A DNA stretch of 64,000 nucleotides from Phenylobacterium montanum (GCF_018135625.1 NZ_CP073078.1:310001-374000); one strand, 5' to 3'. Positions 51,609-61,158 are shown, numbered from the stretch's first letter. Made by a program: numbers and translations. Notes: a model not told the origin generated them from the letters alone.

Positions 51609-52871
51609 ATGACCTATCCATTTTCGTACTCGACCGACTTGCGCCCGGACCTGTCGTCCCAGGACCTGTTCAACGAGGGCGCGCCCTTCGCCGCCTTCGC
51701 GCGGATGCGGGCCGAAGAGCCGCTGGCCTGGACGCCCGAGCAGAACGGGCGGGGGTTCTGGTCGCTGACCCGGCACGAGGACATCCTGACCTTGAACCGC
51801 AAGCCGGAGCTTTTGAGCTCGGCCCGGGGCATCCGCATGGAAGACCAGACCCCGGAGGAGTTCGAGGCCCGCAAGACCTTCCAGGAGACCGACCCGCCGG
51901 TCCACACGGCCTTCCGTTCGGTGGTCAACCACGCCTTCTCGCGCAAGGCGGTCGCGGCCTATGAGGGCCGGATCAGCGAGCTGGTGGGCGAAATCCTGGA
52001 CTCCGCCCTGACCGAGGGCGAGTTCGATGGCGTCGAGATGATCGCCCGGCGCCTGCCCATGCTGATGCTGGCCCAGATCATGGGCGTGCCGCGGGAGGAC
52101 GCCCAGTTCCTGGTCGAGCGCGGCGATGCGCTGATCTCCAACGCCGATCCCGACTACACCGACTTCGTCGTCGACAAGGTGGACACCGACGCCTACCGCC
52201 TGCTGCCGTTCCGTTCGCCGGCGGCGATCGAGCTGTTCGACTACGCCAACGACCTCCTGGACCGCATGGACCGGGGCGAGAGCCTGGGCGTGCTGAGCCT
52301 GGTGCACCAGGCGATGGCCGAGACCAACCTGGTCAGCCGCGACGAGTTCCGCAACTTCTTCTGCCTGCTGGTCGCTGCCGGCAACGACACCACCCGCTAC
52401 AGCATCGCCGCCGCGCTGCACGCCCTGGCCAACGACCCGGCCTTGCTGGCCCAGATCCAGTCGCCGGATTTCCAGGACTGGGACGCCGCCGCGCTGGAGA
52501 TGATCCGCTGGGCCTCGCCGACCAGCTATTTCCGTCGCACGGCCACTGCGGACTTCGACCTGCACGGCAAGACGGTGCGCAGGGGCGACAAGGTCATTCT
52601 GTGGTTCCTTTCCGCCAATCGCGACGGCGAGGGCGTCTCCGACCCGGACCGGATCGATCTGACTCGTTCTCCCAACCCGAACCTCGCTTTCGGCCAGGGC
52701 GGCCCGCATGTGTGCCTGGGCATGTGGCTGGCGCGGCTTGAAGTACGGATCGTGCTGCAGCAGATGGCCCGGCGCGTGCGCGCGGTCGAACAGACCAGCC
52801 GCCACGCCTATCTGCGTTCGAATTTCATCCATGGAATCAAGAAACTGCCGCTACGGATGGCGGCTCGCTAG
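51609..52871 (+). CDS. Cytochrome P450 monooxygenase
   Basis: The 420-residue soluble bacterial P450 has the heme-ligand loop FGQGGPHVCLG with Cys369, the oxygen-binding I-helix AAGNDTTRYS, and the K-helix ExxR in LEMIRWASPT. It resembles CYP families that need a ferredoxin, such as the one at 47694. It starts an apparent operon with a glutamine synthetase-like gene 3 bases downstream. Confidence 0.94.
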   Translation: MTYPFSYSTDLRPDLSSQDLFNEGAPFAAFARMRAEEPLAWTPEQNGRGFWSLTRHEDILTLNRKPELLSSARGIRMEDQTPEEFEARKTFQETDPPVHTAFRSVVNHAFSRKAVAAYEGRISELVGEILDSALTEGEFDGVEMIARRLPMLMLAQIMGVPREDAQFLVERGDALISNADPDYTDFVVDKVDTDAYRLLPFRSPAAIELFDYANDLLDRMDRGESLGVLSLVHQAMAETNLVSRDEFRNFFCLLVAAGNDTTRYSIAAALHALANDPALLAQIQSPDFQDWDAAALEMIRWASPTSYFRRTATADFDLHGKTVRRGDKVILWFLSANRDGEGVSDPDRIDLTRSPNPNLAFGQGGPHVCLGMWLARLEVRIVLQQMARRVRAVEQTSRHAYLRSNFIHGIKKLPLRMAAR

Positions 52872-52874
52872 GAT

Positions 52875-54197
52875 ATGGCCTTGACCACGTCACCCATCGC
52901 CGGCGCCGCACAGCCATCCATGCCCGAGCGCGTGCGGGTCCTGTTCGCCGACCAGCTGAACATCGCTCGCGGCAAATATGTGCCGCTCTCCGAAGCCCGC
53001 AAAGGCGTCGCCCGGTTCTGCGCCGGCGTCTATGCCGTGACCTATTCCCGGGGCCTGGTCGATGCGCCCGGCGGCACCCTGTTGGAGGGCTTGCCGGACT
53101 TCGAGGCCGTGTTCGACCCGAAGGCCTTGCGACCCGGCTGGGAGCCCAACACCCAGATCGCCATCGCCGACCTGCAGATGCATGGCCAGCCCTTCGCCCT
53201 CTGCGGCCGCTCGGCCCTGAAGCGGGCGATCGGGCGCTGGGAGACCCTGGGATATCGGCCGATGGTCGGCATCGAGCTGGAGGCCTATGTGTTCCAGCGC
53301 GGCGCCCAGGGCGGCTGGGTTCCCTACGACACCCCCGGCGCGGTGGTCTACGGCACCGGCCCGTTCTGCGATCCCGCCGGCCTGATGAATGAGATCTGGG
53401 CCGCGGCGGCGAGCGCGGGGCTGGCGATCGAATCCATGAACGCCGAGTTCGATACCCCACAGTTCGAGCTGACCCTGCAGTTCGCCGATGCGCTGAAGGC
53501 TTGTGACGACATCTTTCTGTTCCGCCAGATGGCGCGCGAGGTGTTGTTCAGCCGCGGCTATCTCCTCAGCTTCATGCCCAAGCCCATCCCCGGCAAGAGC
53601 GGCAACGGCCTGCACGTCAATCTCAGCCTCACCGACCGGGAGGGCCGCAACGCCTTCTCCCGTGACCATGCGGCGGAGGCCAACAGACTCATGAGAGGCT
53701 GCATCGCCGGGCTGTTGGAGCATCACCGGGGGCTGGCCGCGCTCCTGGCCCCGACCGCCAACAGCTACGCGCGACTGAAACCGGAGAGCCTCTCGGGCTA
53801 TTGGGCCAACTGGGGGCTCGACCATCGCAGCGTCTCGGTCCGGGTTTCGGCCGAGACGAGCGCCGGCGCGCGGATCGAGCACCGCCTCGCCGACGGCGCC
53901 GCCAGTCCCTACATCGCTGTGGCCGCCGCTCTGGAGGCCGCCTATGACGGCGTGGCTCGGGGCCTTGAGCCGCCGGCGCCGGAGACCTGCGACGGGCTGA
54001 AGAACGTCGGCACCGACCGGCATGCGCCCGACAGCCTGGCAGACGCCCTGGACGCCCTGGCCGGCGACAAGGGCCTGGGCGAGGCGCTCGGCCGCACCCT
54101 GGTCGACAACTTCATCGCCATCAAGCGCTCGGAACTCGACGAGCTCGACGGTAAATCGGCTGAAGAGGTGTTCGACTACTATGCTCCATTCCTCTGA
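52875..54197 (+). CDS. Glutamine synthetase-like ATP-dependent ligase
   Basis: The 440-residue protein keeps the catalytic features of the glutamine synthetase fold. These are DQLNIARGKYVP (the D-x-x-R-G-K region), GIELEAYVF, ESMNAEFDTPQFELTLQFAD, the ATP/metal segment SGNGLHVNLSL and WGLDHRSVSVRV. In catabolic clusters such enzymes link glutamate to an amine, as in gamma-glutamylanilide or gamma-glutamylisopropylamide formation. It is not in a nitrogen-assimilation context (no glnB, no ntr genes). Its stop overlaps the start of the aldehyde dehydrogenase by 17 bases. Confidence 0.88.
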   Translation: MALTTSPIAGAAQPSMPERVRVLFADQLNIARGKYVPLSEARKGVARFCAGVYAVTYSRGLVDAPGGTLLEGLPDFEAVFDPKALRPGWEPNTQIAIADLQMHGQPFALCGRSALKRAIGRWETLGYRPMVGIELEAYVFQRGAQGGWVPYDTPGAVVYGTGPFCDPAGLMNEIWAAAASAGLAIESMNAEFDTPQFELTLQFADALKACDDIFLFRQMAREVLFSRGYLLSFMPKPIPGKSGNGLHVNLSLTDREGRNAFSRDHAAEANRLMRGCIAGLLEHHRGLAALLAPTANSYARLKPESLSGYWANWGLDHRSVSVRVSAETSAGARIEHRLADGAASPYIAVAAALEAAYDGVARGLEPPAPETCDGLKNVGTDRHAPDSLADALDALAGDKGLGEALGRTLVDNFIAIKRSELDELDGKSAEEVFDYYAPFL

Positions 54198-55650
54198 GCG
54201 GTTCGACGTCGGCGGGGTCGGTGTTTCGCCGGACCACTACATCGGCGGGCGGCGGGTAGCCTCGCCGCGCACCTTCGAGGCGCGCTCTCCGCTCGACTGG
54301 TCGATCAAGCTGGCCGATGTGGCGCGCGGGGACGAGGCGACCGCTGACACCGCGGTGTCCGCCGCCACAGCCGCTTTTCCGGCGTGGGCTGCGTTGTCGC
54401 CGGCCGAGCGCTCCGCCTACCTGCACCGCCTGGCCGATCTGATCGACGCCAACATCGAGAACCTGGCCGCCGTCGAGTGCCTCGACATGGCCATGCTGCT
54501 GGAAAGCCTGCGCGCGCGCGTGATCGCTCGCGGCGCGCTGAACTTCCGCAACTACGCCGACCTGGCCGCTGCCCACGAGGAGCGGGTCTGGTCCTCGCGC
54601 GGCACGCTGAACCGCGTGATCCGCAGCGGCGCCGGCCCCACGGTGATCATCACGCCGTGGAACGCGCCGTTCATGCTCTCGACCTGGAAGTGCGCGCCCG
54701 CACTGGCGGTCGGCAATACGGTGATCCTGAAGCCCGCCGAATGGTCGCCCCTGTCCGCCTCGGTGCTGGCCGATCTGATCGACCAGGCCGGCTTTCCGCC
54801 GGGCGTATTCAACATCGTCCAGGGAATCGGCGAAGAGGTGGGCGCGGCCCTGGTCGCCGATCCGCGCGTGCGCCGGATATCCTTCACCGGCTCGCCGCAG
54901 GCCGCCCGGGCGATCGGCGCCGCCGCGGCCCGCAATATCGTCCCTTTCACCGCCGAACTGGGGGGCAAGGGCGCCTTCATCGTCTGCGCGGACGCCGATC
55001 TAGACGCGGCGGCCAAGAAGGCTTCGGGCCAGTACGACGACTCCGGCCAGGTGTGCCTGGCGGGCACGCGGCTGCTGGTCGAGGCCAGCGTCAGGGACGC
55101 CTTCCTCCAACGCTTTCACCGTTTCGTCGACCAGCACCGCCTGGGAGACAGCCGCGATCCCGCGACCACCATCTCGCCGATGATCCACCCCGATCATCTG
55201 GCGCGGGTCGACGGCTTCGTGCAGCGCGCGCGGGCCAATGGCGACCGCATCGTCCGCGGCGGCCGGGCCCTCGAGGCCGGCGGCCTCTGGTACGAGCCGA
55301 CCCTGATCGAGCCGAAAAGCAATGCTTCCGAAGTGGTGCAGAAGGAGATCTTCGGCCCGGTCCTGACCCTGCAGACCTTTGCGGACGAGGCTGAGGCGAT
55401 CGCCCTGGCCAACAGCACCGAATACGGTCTTTCCGGCGTGGTCTATACCTCGGACGCCGCCCGCGCCGCCCGCATCGGCCGCGGGGTGCGCGCCGGCACG
55501 GTCTGGGTCAACACCTTCCTGGTCCGCGACCTTACCGCCCCGTTCGGCGGCGTCGGCGTCAGCGGCATCGGCCGCGAAGGGGGCGACTACGCCCTGGATT
55601 TTCAGGCGGACCTGAAGACCCTGCAGATCCTGGAAGGCTCGGTTCGTTGA
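54181..55650 (+). CDS. Aldehyde dehydrogenase, HpaE-like
   Basis: From the ATG at 54181 the 489-residue enzyme contains ITPWNAPFMLSTWKCAPALA, the catalytic-base motif AELGGKG and the nucleophile Cys292 in DDSGQVCLAG. The first segment is very like 5-carboxymethyl-2-hydroxymuconate semialdehyde dehydrogenase (HpaE), the step that follows HpaD ring cleavage. The longer frame from 54022 would overlap most of the ligase's C-terminus and is not credible. Confidence 0.88.
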   Translation: MLHSSERFDVGGVGVSPDHYIGGRRVASPRTFEARSPLDWSIKLADVARGDEATADTAVSAATAAFPAWAALSPAERSAYLHRLADLIDANIENLAAVECLDMAMLLESLRARVIARGALNFRNYADLAAAHEERVWSSRGTLNRVIRSGAGPTVIITPWNAPFMLSTWKCAPALAVGNTVILKPAEWSPLSASVLADLIDQAGFPPGVFNIVQGIGEEVGAALVADPRVRRISFTGSPQAARAIGAAAARNIVPFTAELGGKGAFIVCADADLDAAAKKASGQYDDSGQVCLAGTRLLVEASVRDAFLQRFHRFVDQHRLGDSRDPATTISPMIHPDHLARVDGFVQRARANGDRIVRGGRALEAGGLWYEPTLIEPKSNASEVVQKEIFGPVLTLQTFADEAEAIALANSTEYGLSGVVYTSDAARAARIGRGVRAGTVWVNTFLVRDLTAPFGGVGVSGIGREGGDYALDFQADLKTLQILEGSVR

Positions 55651-55659
55651 ACCCGTAAC

Positions 55660-55688
55660 GACGCGGCCCGCACGGTCCGGGCCGCGTC
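55660..55688. terminator. Hairpin between convergent genes, probable two-way terminator
   Basis: A 10-bp perfect stem (GACGCGGCCC / GGGCCGCGTC) with a 9-nt loop fills the 42-bp gap between the convergent aldehyde dehydrogenase and decarboxylase genes. T tracts are weak, so this is a moderate call. Confidence 0.6.
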
Positions 55689-55692
55689 GCTC

Positions 55693-56487
55693 TTACGTCA
55701 GATTGTTGCGCGCCAGAGTGGTCCCGGCTCGCCAGGACACCCCGACCTCGTGCCAGTAGGCGCCGATCTTCTCGATTGGGCGGATATCCATCAGTTCCTC
55801 GACCGGCGAGTCGAACAGCTCCAGGTCGAAATCGCCTTGGAAGCAGCGGCCCATCTGGCCGTCATAGCCGGACATGGTGACCACCTCCGACAGGCTGTCG
55901 GTCCCGTTAGTCTCGATCGCCGGCAGCCAACGGTTGTGCACCATGGGCAGGCCGTTGACGAAGCCCGGCCGCTCCGCCGGGGCGGTGAGGGTGAAGCAGG
56001 CCTGGGCCAGGCGGCGGTCCATGGCGGAGAGGGTAGCGCCAAAGGTTCCGCCAGGCTCCAGCCGCGGCCCGGCCTTGCCGAGGGTGACCGGCCGACTCAT
56101 ATGGATCGAGCCCAGCTTCTTGGGATAGCCCTGGTGCTGGCCGCGCAGCATCGCAAAGTCCTTGTCGACCCAGATGTAGACGCAGCGGGAATAGGTCCTG
56201 CCCTGGAACTTGCAGCGGACGACGAAGAACATCTCCTTGTACTGGCCGCGTACGGGGTCGAGGATCTCGGAGAAGTCGTCGGAGCAGCTCTGCCAATCGG
56301 CCCAGATGGCCGCGACGGCGCCCGGATCCTCGTCCGCCAGGGTCATGCCTTCCGGCAACAGGGCCGCGACGGCGGCCGGATCGGTGCGGTATTCGAAGGT
56401 CAGGAGTTCGCCGGAATAGTGCCAGGGGGGTGGCGGGACGATCGAGGCGCGCCCGGTCGGGGTGCGGGGATAGAAGAGGCCTTTCAT
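55693..56487 (-). CDS. Acetoacetate decarboxylase-family protein
   Basis: The 264-residue protein has the ADC fold with the Schiff-base lysine region GYPKKLGSI (K123). The family decarboxylates or hydrates beta-keto acids, and many members in catabolic clusters have undetermined roles. It diverges from the FAH-family gene over a 145-bp region that contains the candidate operator (site C). Confidence 0.87.
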   Translation of the reverse strand: MKGLFYPRTPTGRASIVPPPPWHYSGELLTFEYRTDPAAVAALLPEGMTLADEDPGAVAAIWADWQSCSDDFSEILDPVRGQYKEMFFVVRCKFQGRTYSRCVYIWVDKDFAMLRGQHQGYPKKLGSIHMSRPVTLGKAGPRLEPGGTFGATLSAMDRRLAQACFTLTAPAERPGFVNGLPMVHNRWLPAIETNGTDSLSEVVTMSGYDGQMGRCFQGDFDLELFDSPVEELMDIRPIEKIGAYWHEVGVSWRAGTTLARNNLT

Positions 56488-56560
56488 CGCGTCATCCTGG
56501 TCCTTTGACCGTCAAGCGTCGGATCGGACCGGCACTCTAGCGGCCCTTGGGTCCCCGACC

Positions 56561-56577
56561 TTGGCCGGAACGGCCAA
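56561..56577 (+). promoter_or_regulatory. Candidate operator, site C (decarboxylase / FAH divergent region)
   Basis: TTGGCCGGAACGGCCAA is a near-perfect palindrome: TTGGCC and GGCCAA around five bases. It matches the shared motif (in the reverse sense) at every position. It is 74 bp from the decarboxylase start and 56 bp from the FAH-family start. Confidence 0.6.
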
Positions 56578-56632
56578 ACCAGCGGCGGCGAGGGCTGGTA
56601 GGCTCGCCCTAATCTGTCCAAGGAGGCGCGGG

Positions 56633-57517
56633 ATGGTCCAGGAATATCGGCGTATTCTCTTGAACGGCTATCCGCTGATCGTAACCCCCGACGGCGACGA
56701 GCTGGTCGCCCGGGACGGCCGCCGCGTCGCCGTGGCCGAGGCGATCCACCTGCCGCCCTGCGAGCCGCGCAAGATCATCTGCGTGCACCTGAACTATCAC
56801 AGCCGGGTCAAAGAGTTCATGACCAAGCTGCCGGCCGCGCCAACCTATTTCCACAAGCCGGTGACCGCCCTGAACAGCCACGGCGGCGACATCGTGCGAC
56901 CGGAGCGCTGCCGGTACCTAAACTACGAGGGCGAGATCGCCATCGTCATCGGCCGGGCTTGCCGCAACATCAGCCCCGCTGAAGCCGCCGGCTACATCGC
57001 CGGTTACGCGGTGGCCAACGACTACGGCCTGCACGATTTCCGCGACACCGATTCCGGCTCGATGCTGCGGGTGAAGGGCTCCGACACCCTGTGCCCGATC
57101 GGCCCCGGCCTGGTTCAGGGCTGGGACTTCCGCAACAAGAAGATCCGCACCTACGTCAACGGCAAGCTGGTCCAAGACGGCGACACCGCCGACATGGAAT
57201 GGGACATGCACTATCTGGTCGCCGACATCGCCCGCACCATCACCCTGGAGCCGGGCGATGTCCTTTTGTCAGGCACGCCGGCGGGCAGCCGCCCCGTGCA
57301 GCCGGGCGACCTGGTGGAGGTTGAGGTCGAGGGCCTGGGCCGGCTCGGCAACCGCATTGTCGCCGGCCCGGTCGCTGTCCGCGAGGATTGCGGCGCCCAG
57401 CCCAGCGCTTCTGAGGAGGTGTTGTCCACCGCCATGGGCGGGGACTGGGAATTCCGCGGCGTTCGCGCGCCGCGCGGGCCCGGCTCCCAGTTTTACGAGT
57501 CGACCGTCAAGGCCTAG
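56633..57517 (+). CDS. Fumarylacetoacetate hydrolase-family enzyme, HpaG-like
   Basis: The 294-residue protein (ATG 56633 behind an AAGGAGG site) has the FAH C-terminal fold: LNYEGEIAIVIGRACRNISP, VANDYGLHDFRDTDSGSMLR and LSGTPAGSRPVQPGDLVEVE. The acidic metal ligands are present. Single-domain members act as isomerase or decarboxylase of hydroxyhexadienedioate-type products after meta-cleavage. An AraC regulator follows 12 bases later in the same direction. Confidence 0.88.
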   Translation: MVQEYRRILLNGYPLIVTPDGDELVARDGRRVAVAEAIHLPPCEPRKIICVHLNYHSRVKEFMTKLPAAPTYFHKPVTALNSHGGDIVRPERCRYLNYEGEIAIVIGRACRNISPAEAAGYIAGYAVANDYGLHDFRDTDSGSMLRVKGSDTLCPIGPGLVQGWDFRNKKIRTYVNGKLVQDGDTADMEWDMHYLVADIARTITLEPGDVLLSGTPAGSRPVQPGDLVEVEVEGLGRLGNRIVAGPVAVREDCGAQPSASEEVLSTAMGGDWEFRGVRAPRGPGSQFYESTVKA

Positions 57518-57529
57518 TCTCTTCGCCGC

Positions 57530-58543
57530 ATGGCGACCGATCCTCCGCGCATCTCCACCCAGATCCTGGTGCACGTGGTCGATCAGATCCGGGCGCGCGG
57601 CGTCGATCCGGGCGATCTGCTACGCAGCCATGGCGTCTCGGCCGCGGCGCTGGACGACATCGAGCTGATGGCGCCCCTGGCGACCTATGTCGCCCTGTTC
57701 GAAAAGGCCGCCGCGGCCGTCGGCGACCCGCATTTCGGCCTGAAGGCGGCCCAGGCCACCGACGCCGGCGCCCTGGGCGCGCTCAGCTTCATGTTCATGA
57801 GCGCGCCCACCCTGCGCGAGGCCCTGGCGGGCTTCACCCGCTTCCTGGACGTGCTGCAGGAAGGGACCCTGCTGGAGGTGAGGCCGCAGGGGACCCAGCT
57901 CACCATCGCCTACCAGATCCGGGACAGCCGCATCACCGCCCGCCGCCAGGACGCCGAATATTCGATCGGCTCGACCTATCACCTGATCAAGGAGTACGCC
58001 CGCCGCTTCACCCCGATCGAGGTCTATTTCGAGCACGAGCGCGTAGGGGCCTATCAGGTCTATGCCGACTATTTCGGCTGCGACGTCTTCTTCGGCCAGC
58101 CGCTCAACGCCATTGTCTTCAATGCCGAAATCCTGGACGCGCGCTCGCCCCGGCTCAGCACCCGGCTCTATCCGATCGTCACCGCGCACCTGCAGGCCGC
58201 GATGAGCGAGCGAGGAACGCCGAGCCGTCTCTCCGAGCGGGTCAGCCGCCTGCTGACCGACGCCCGCATCGCCCGGTCGGTGACCGCTGAGGAGATCGCC
58301 GGCGAGCTGCAGCTGTCGGTCCACGCCATGGGCCGGCGGTTGGCGGTCGAGGGGATGTCGTTTCGCAAACTCTTGCTGGATCGACGGATGGAGGCGGCTT
58401 GCCGCCTGCTGCAGGAAGGCGCGGCGCCGATCGGCGAGGTCTCGCTTCGCCTGGGTTATGGCGAAAACGCCAGCTTCACTCGCGCTTTCCGCCGCAAGTT
58501 CGGTCTGACGCCCGACCAGTTCCGCCGTGGGGAGCGCCCCTAG
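57530..58543 (+). CDS. AraC-family transcriptional regulator
   Basis: The 337-residue protein has an arabinose-binding-like N-terminal domain and a C-terminal double HTH with VTAEEIAGELQLSVHAMGRR and VSLRLGYGENASFTRAFRRK. It is the second intact AraC-type regulator of the cluster, probably cotranscribed with the FAH-family gene. Its stop overlaps that of the convergent TonB receptor in a CTAG palindrome. Confidence 0.88.
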   Translation: MATDPPRISTQILVHVVDQIRARGVDPGDLLRSHGVSAAALDDIELMAPLATYVALFEKAAAAVGDPHFGLKAAQATDAGALGALSFMFMSAPTLREALAGFTRFLDVLQEGTLLEVRPQGTQLTIAYQIRDSRITARRQDAEYSIGSTYHLIKEYARRFTPIEVYFEHERVGAYQVYADYFGCDVFFGQPLNAIVFNAEILDARSPRLSTRLYPIVTAHLQAAMSERGTPSRLSERVSRLLTDARIARSVTAEEIAGELQLSVHAMGRRLAVEGMSFRKLLLDRRMEAACRLLQEGAAPIGEVSLRLGYGENASFTRAFRRKFGLTPDQFRRGERP

Positions 58544-60774
58544 AACCGATAGGTCAAGCTGCCGCCGAAGGTGCGCGGCCTGGCGTAGGTCTGGTTGACG
58601 ATCCCCAGGAGCCCCGACAAGTCGAGATTGTAGACCCGATAGCGGACGTCGCTGACATTGTTGATGAACAAGGCGCCCTCGATATGGCCGCCGGCAGGCG
58701 CATAGCTGAGGCGGAGATTGCCGATGGTGCGGGCCGGCTCGTAGTCGACAGGGGCGTTCCAGGCCTCCAGGAACTGGCGCGAGTCGTATTTCCAGTCCGT
58801 GCCGATCGCTGCATCGCCCGGCCCAAGCGGGAACTGGTAGCGGGCCGAAACGCCGACCGAAGTCTTCGGCGCCTGCGGCATTTCCGGATTGATCACGGCG
58901 CCTACCGGCGTGACCACATGCGAAATTTTGGTGTCGAGCACGGTCAGGAAGGCCGACATGTAGAGGCCGGGCAGGGGGCGGGTGTTGACTTCCAGCTCGA
59001 AGCCCTTGTCCGAGGCGTCGTAGTTGTGCACCACCTGCGACAGCCCGACATTGGTGAAAGCCTGATAGCCATCATAGACGTAGTCGAACACCGACGCGTT
59101 CAGGTGGGTGGTGCGGTCGAACAAGGTCAGCTTGAAGCCGCCCTCGTAGTTGGTCAGCACCTCCTGGCGGAAGGGGATGGCCGCGACCGCCGCCTCGGCG
59201 AATGGCCCGCCGGACAGGGTGCTGAAGCCCCCGGCCTTGGTGCCGCGGTTGGCGCTCAGATAGACCAGGACGTTGCGGTTCGGCTTGTAGTCCAGCTCCA
59301 GCTTGCCCGACCAGTTGCTGAACTCCTCGAACCGTTTGTCAGCGAGCTGCGGGTAGGTGGTGGCGTAGTTGAAGTCTTCGACGCCATTGGTGACGTCGGT
59401 ATATTCCAGGTGCTTGTGGTCGTAGGAATAGCGCAGGCCGGTGATCAGGCTGAACTGATCGTTCAGCGCATATTCGGTCTGGCCGAACAGAGCCGCCGAG
59501 TCGGTGATCAGCGTGCCGCCATAGTTGTTCTTGAAGCCCAGTATCTGGGTGGCGTCGATCTGGTAGGCGTTGTCGCTGTGAATGTTCAGGCCGTACAGGC
59601 CGACGATCCAGTGCATCCGGGGTGTCTCGCCCGCAAGGCGCAGCTCTTCCGATGCCTGGTAGAAGTGCTGGTGGGTGTCGTAGGCGAACACCGGGTTGGG
59701 CGAGCTGTCAGAATCCTCGCCATAGCCCTTGGTCAGGTGCTGGTAGTCGGTGATCGAGGTCAGGGTCGCGAAGTCGAACCTGTGCTCGTAGCGGGCGGTG
59801 ACGCCGACATAGGTCCGGTCGAAATAGGGCGTGCGGTTCTCGCTCTGCACGAACGGGCTGCCCGAGGCGTTGCGATAGCCGAACGGATCGCAGCCGTTGC
59901 AGCTGTCGAAGGGGTTCTGTCCGGGGCCGACGAAGACGCCCAGGCCCTGGGCGTTGGGCGCCGCCGCGGCCCAGCTGTAGAGGCCGGCGTCACGCTCGTG
60001 GTCATTGCGCAGCACCTGGGCCTTCAGCACAAGGGTGTCGCGTGGCGAGAGGGTGATGTCGAACTGCTGGCGCAGGGCGAACGAGGCCGAGTTGCCGATT
60101 TTGGGGCCCATCGTGTTCTTGATGTAGCCGTCGGCGTTGTTGGTGGTGAAGGACAGGCGGGCGCGGATGCTGTCGGTCAGCGGGCCGCTGATCGCGCCCT
60201 CGGTGGCGAACTGGTCGTAGCTGCCGACGGTCGCCGTGACATAGCCGGAGAGGCTGTTGGTCGGTCGCGCCGACATGAACTGGACAAGGCCGCCAGTGGC
60301 GTTGCGCCCGAACAGGGTGCCCTGCGGGCCACGCAGCACCTCGATCCGGTCGAGGTCGAAATTCATGCCGCTGATGGCGCCCAGCGAGGAGACGTAGACC
60401 TCGTCCTCATAGAAGGCGATCGGCGCTTCTTGCGCATCCGTAAAGTCGTTCTGCGACACGCCACGGATGTTGAAGACGGTGACGGTCGGGCTGTACTGGT
60501 TCACCTCCAGGTTCGGAACCAGGTTGGACAGGGCGGTGACGTCCTGGCGACCGACGGCGGCGAGCGTGTCCTTGCCGAGGGCCGTGATGGCGGCGCCGAC
60601 GGACTGGATGTTCTGTGAGCGCTTCTGCGCGGTGACGATCACCTCGCCCAACGTGGCTGGCACAGCGGCGGCCGCCGGAGCCGGATCGGCGGCCTGCGCC
60701 GTGCTGACGGCCCCCAGCGACACGAGGCCCATCGACGCGCCCGCCATCAGAATTATCTTGGCCCTAGACCCCAT
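58540..60774 (-). CDS. TonB-dependent outer membrane receptor
   Basis: The 744-residue protein is a full receptor: a signal peptide (ending VSTAQAADP), a TonB box ATLGEVIVTAQKRSQNI, a plug domain (VFNIRGVSQNDFTDAQEAPI and IEVLRGPQGTLFGRNATGG), and a beta-barrel ending in an aromatic residue (TFGGSLTYRF). It would take up a bulky substrate across the outer membrane for the cluster. The candidate operator (site B) is 113 bp upstream. Confidence 0.95.
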   Translation of the reverse strand: MGSRAKIILMAGASMGLVSLGAVSTAQAADPAPAAAAVPATLGEVIVTAQKRSQNIQSVGAAITALGKDTLAAVGRQDVTALSNLVPNLEVNQYSPTVTVFNIRGVSQNDFTDAQEAPIAFYEDEVYVSSLGAISGMNFDLDRIEVLRGPQGTLFGRNATGGLVQFMSARPTNSLSGYVTATVGSYDQFATEGAISGPLTDSIRARLSFTTNNADGYIKNTMGPKIGNSASFALRQQFDITLSPRDTLVLKAQVLRNDHERDAGLYSWAAAAPNAQGLGVFVGPGQNPFDSCNGCDPFGYRNASGSPFVQSENRTPYFDRTYVGVTARYEHRFDFATLTSITDYQHLTKGYGEDSDSSPNPVFAYDTHQHFYQASEELRLAGETPRMHWIVGLYGLNIHSDNAYQIDATQILGFKNNYGGTLITDSAALFGQTEYALNDQFSLITGLRYSYDHKHLEYTDVTNGVEDFNYATTYPQLADKRFEEFSNWSGKLELDYKPNRNVLVYLSANRGTKAGGFSTLSGGPFAEAAVAAIPFRQEVLTNYEGGFKLTLFDRTTHLNASVFDYVYDGYQAFTNVGLSQVVHNYDASDKGFELEVNTRPLPGLYMSAFLTVLDTKISHVVTPVGAVINPEMPQAPKTSVGVSARYQFPLGPGDAAIGTDWKYDSRQFLEAWNAPVDYEPARTIGNLRLSYAPAGGHIEGALFINNVSDVRYRVYNLDLSGLLGIVNQTYARPRTFGGSLTYRF

Positions 60775-60886
60775 GACTACCTTGATTCCTTAAGGCTCGC
60801 CCGTCAGCCATGATCCCCTCGGCGGGATTTCGAGCCGGACTCCCGCCGTCATGCTGGCGAGAATTGGTCGCAGTTCTGCGGCCCGC

Positions 60887-60903
60887 TTGTCATTTCCGGT
60901 CAA
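60887..60903 (-). promoter_or_regulatory. Candidate operator, site B (TonB receptor promoter)
   Basis: TTGTCATTTCCGGTCAA matches the shared motif at all 17 positions. It lies 113 bp upstream of the receptor start. Confidence 0.6.
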
Positions 60904-61158
60904 GCTGCCCCGCGCCATCTGGTGGCCTTGGCTATGCCATGTGAGCGTCAGGCGCCGCCTACGTCTTGGGCGCTATGCTTGCAGGAGCAGATACTGACGA
61001 TCGATCCGGTGAGAATCGCCGATCAGACGCTGTTTCGCCAGAAGCGGCCCTCCCGACCAGGCAGGCTACACCAGCGCCAGTTCTACAAAGCCGACATTGC
61101 AATCGGCTGAGGAGAGGAGGGGGCGATCCTTTCTTTTTTCGCGCATCCTCGCCCATGC

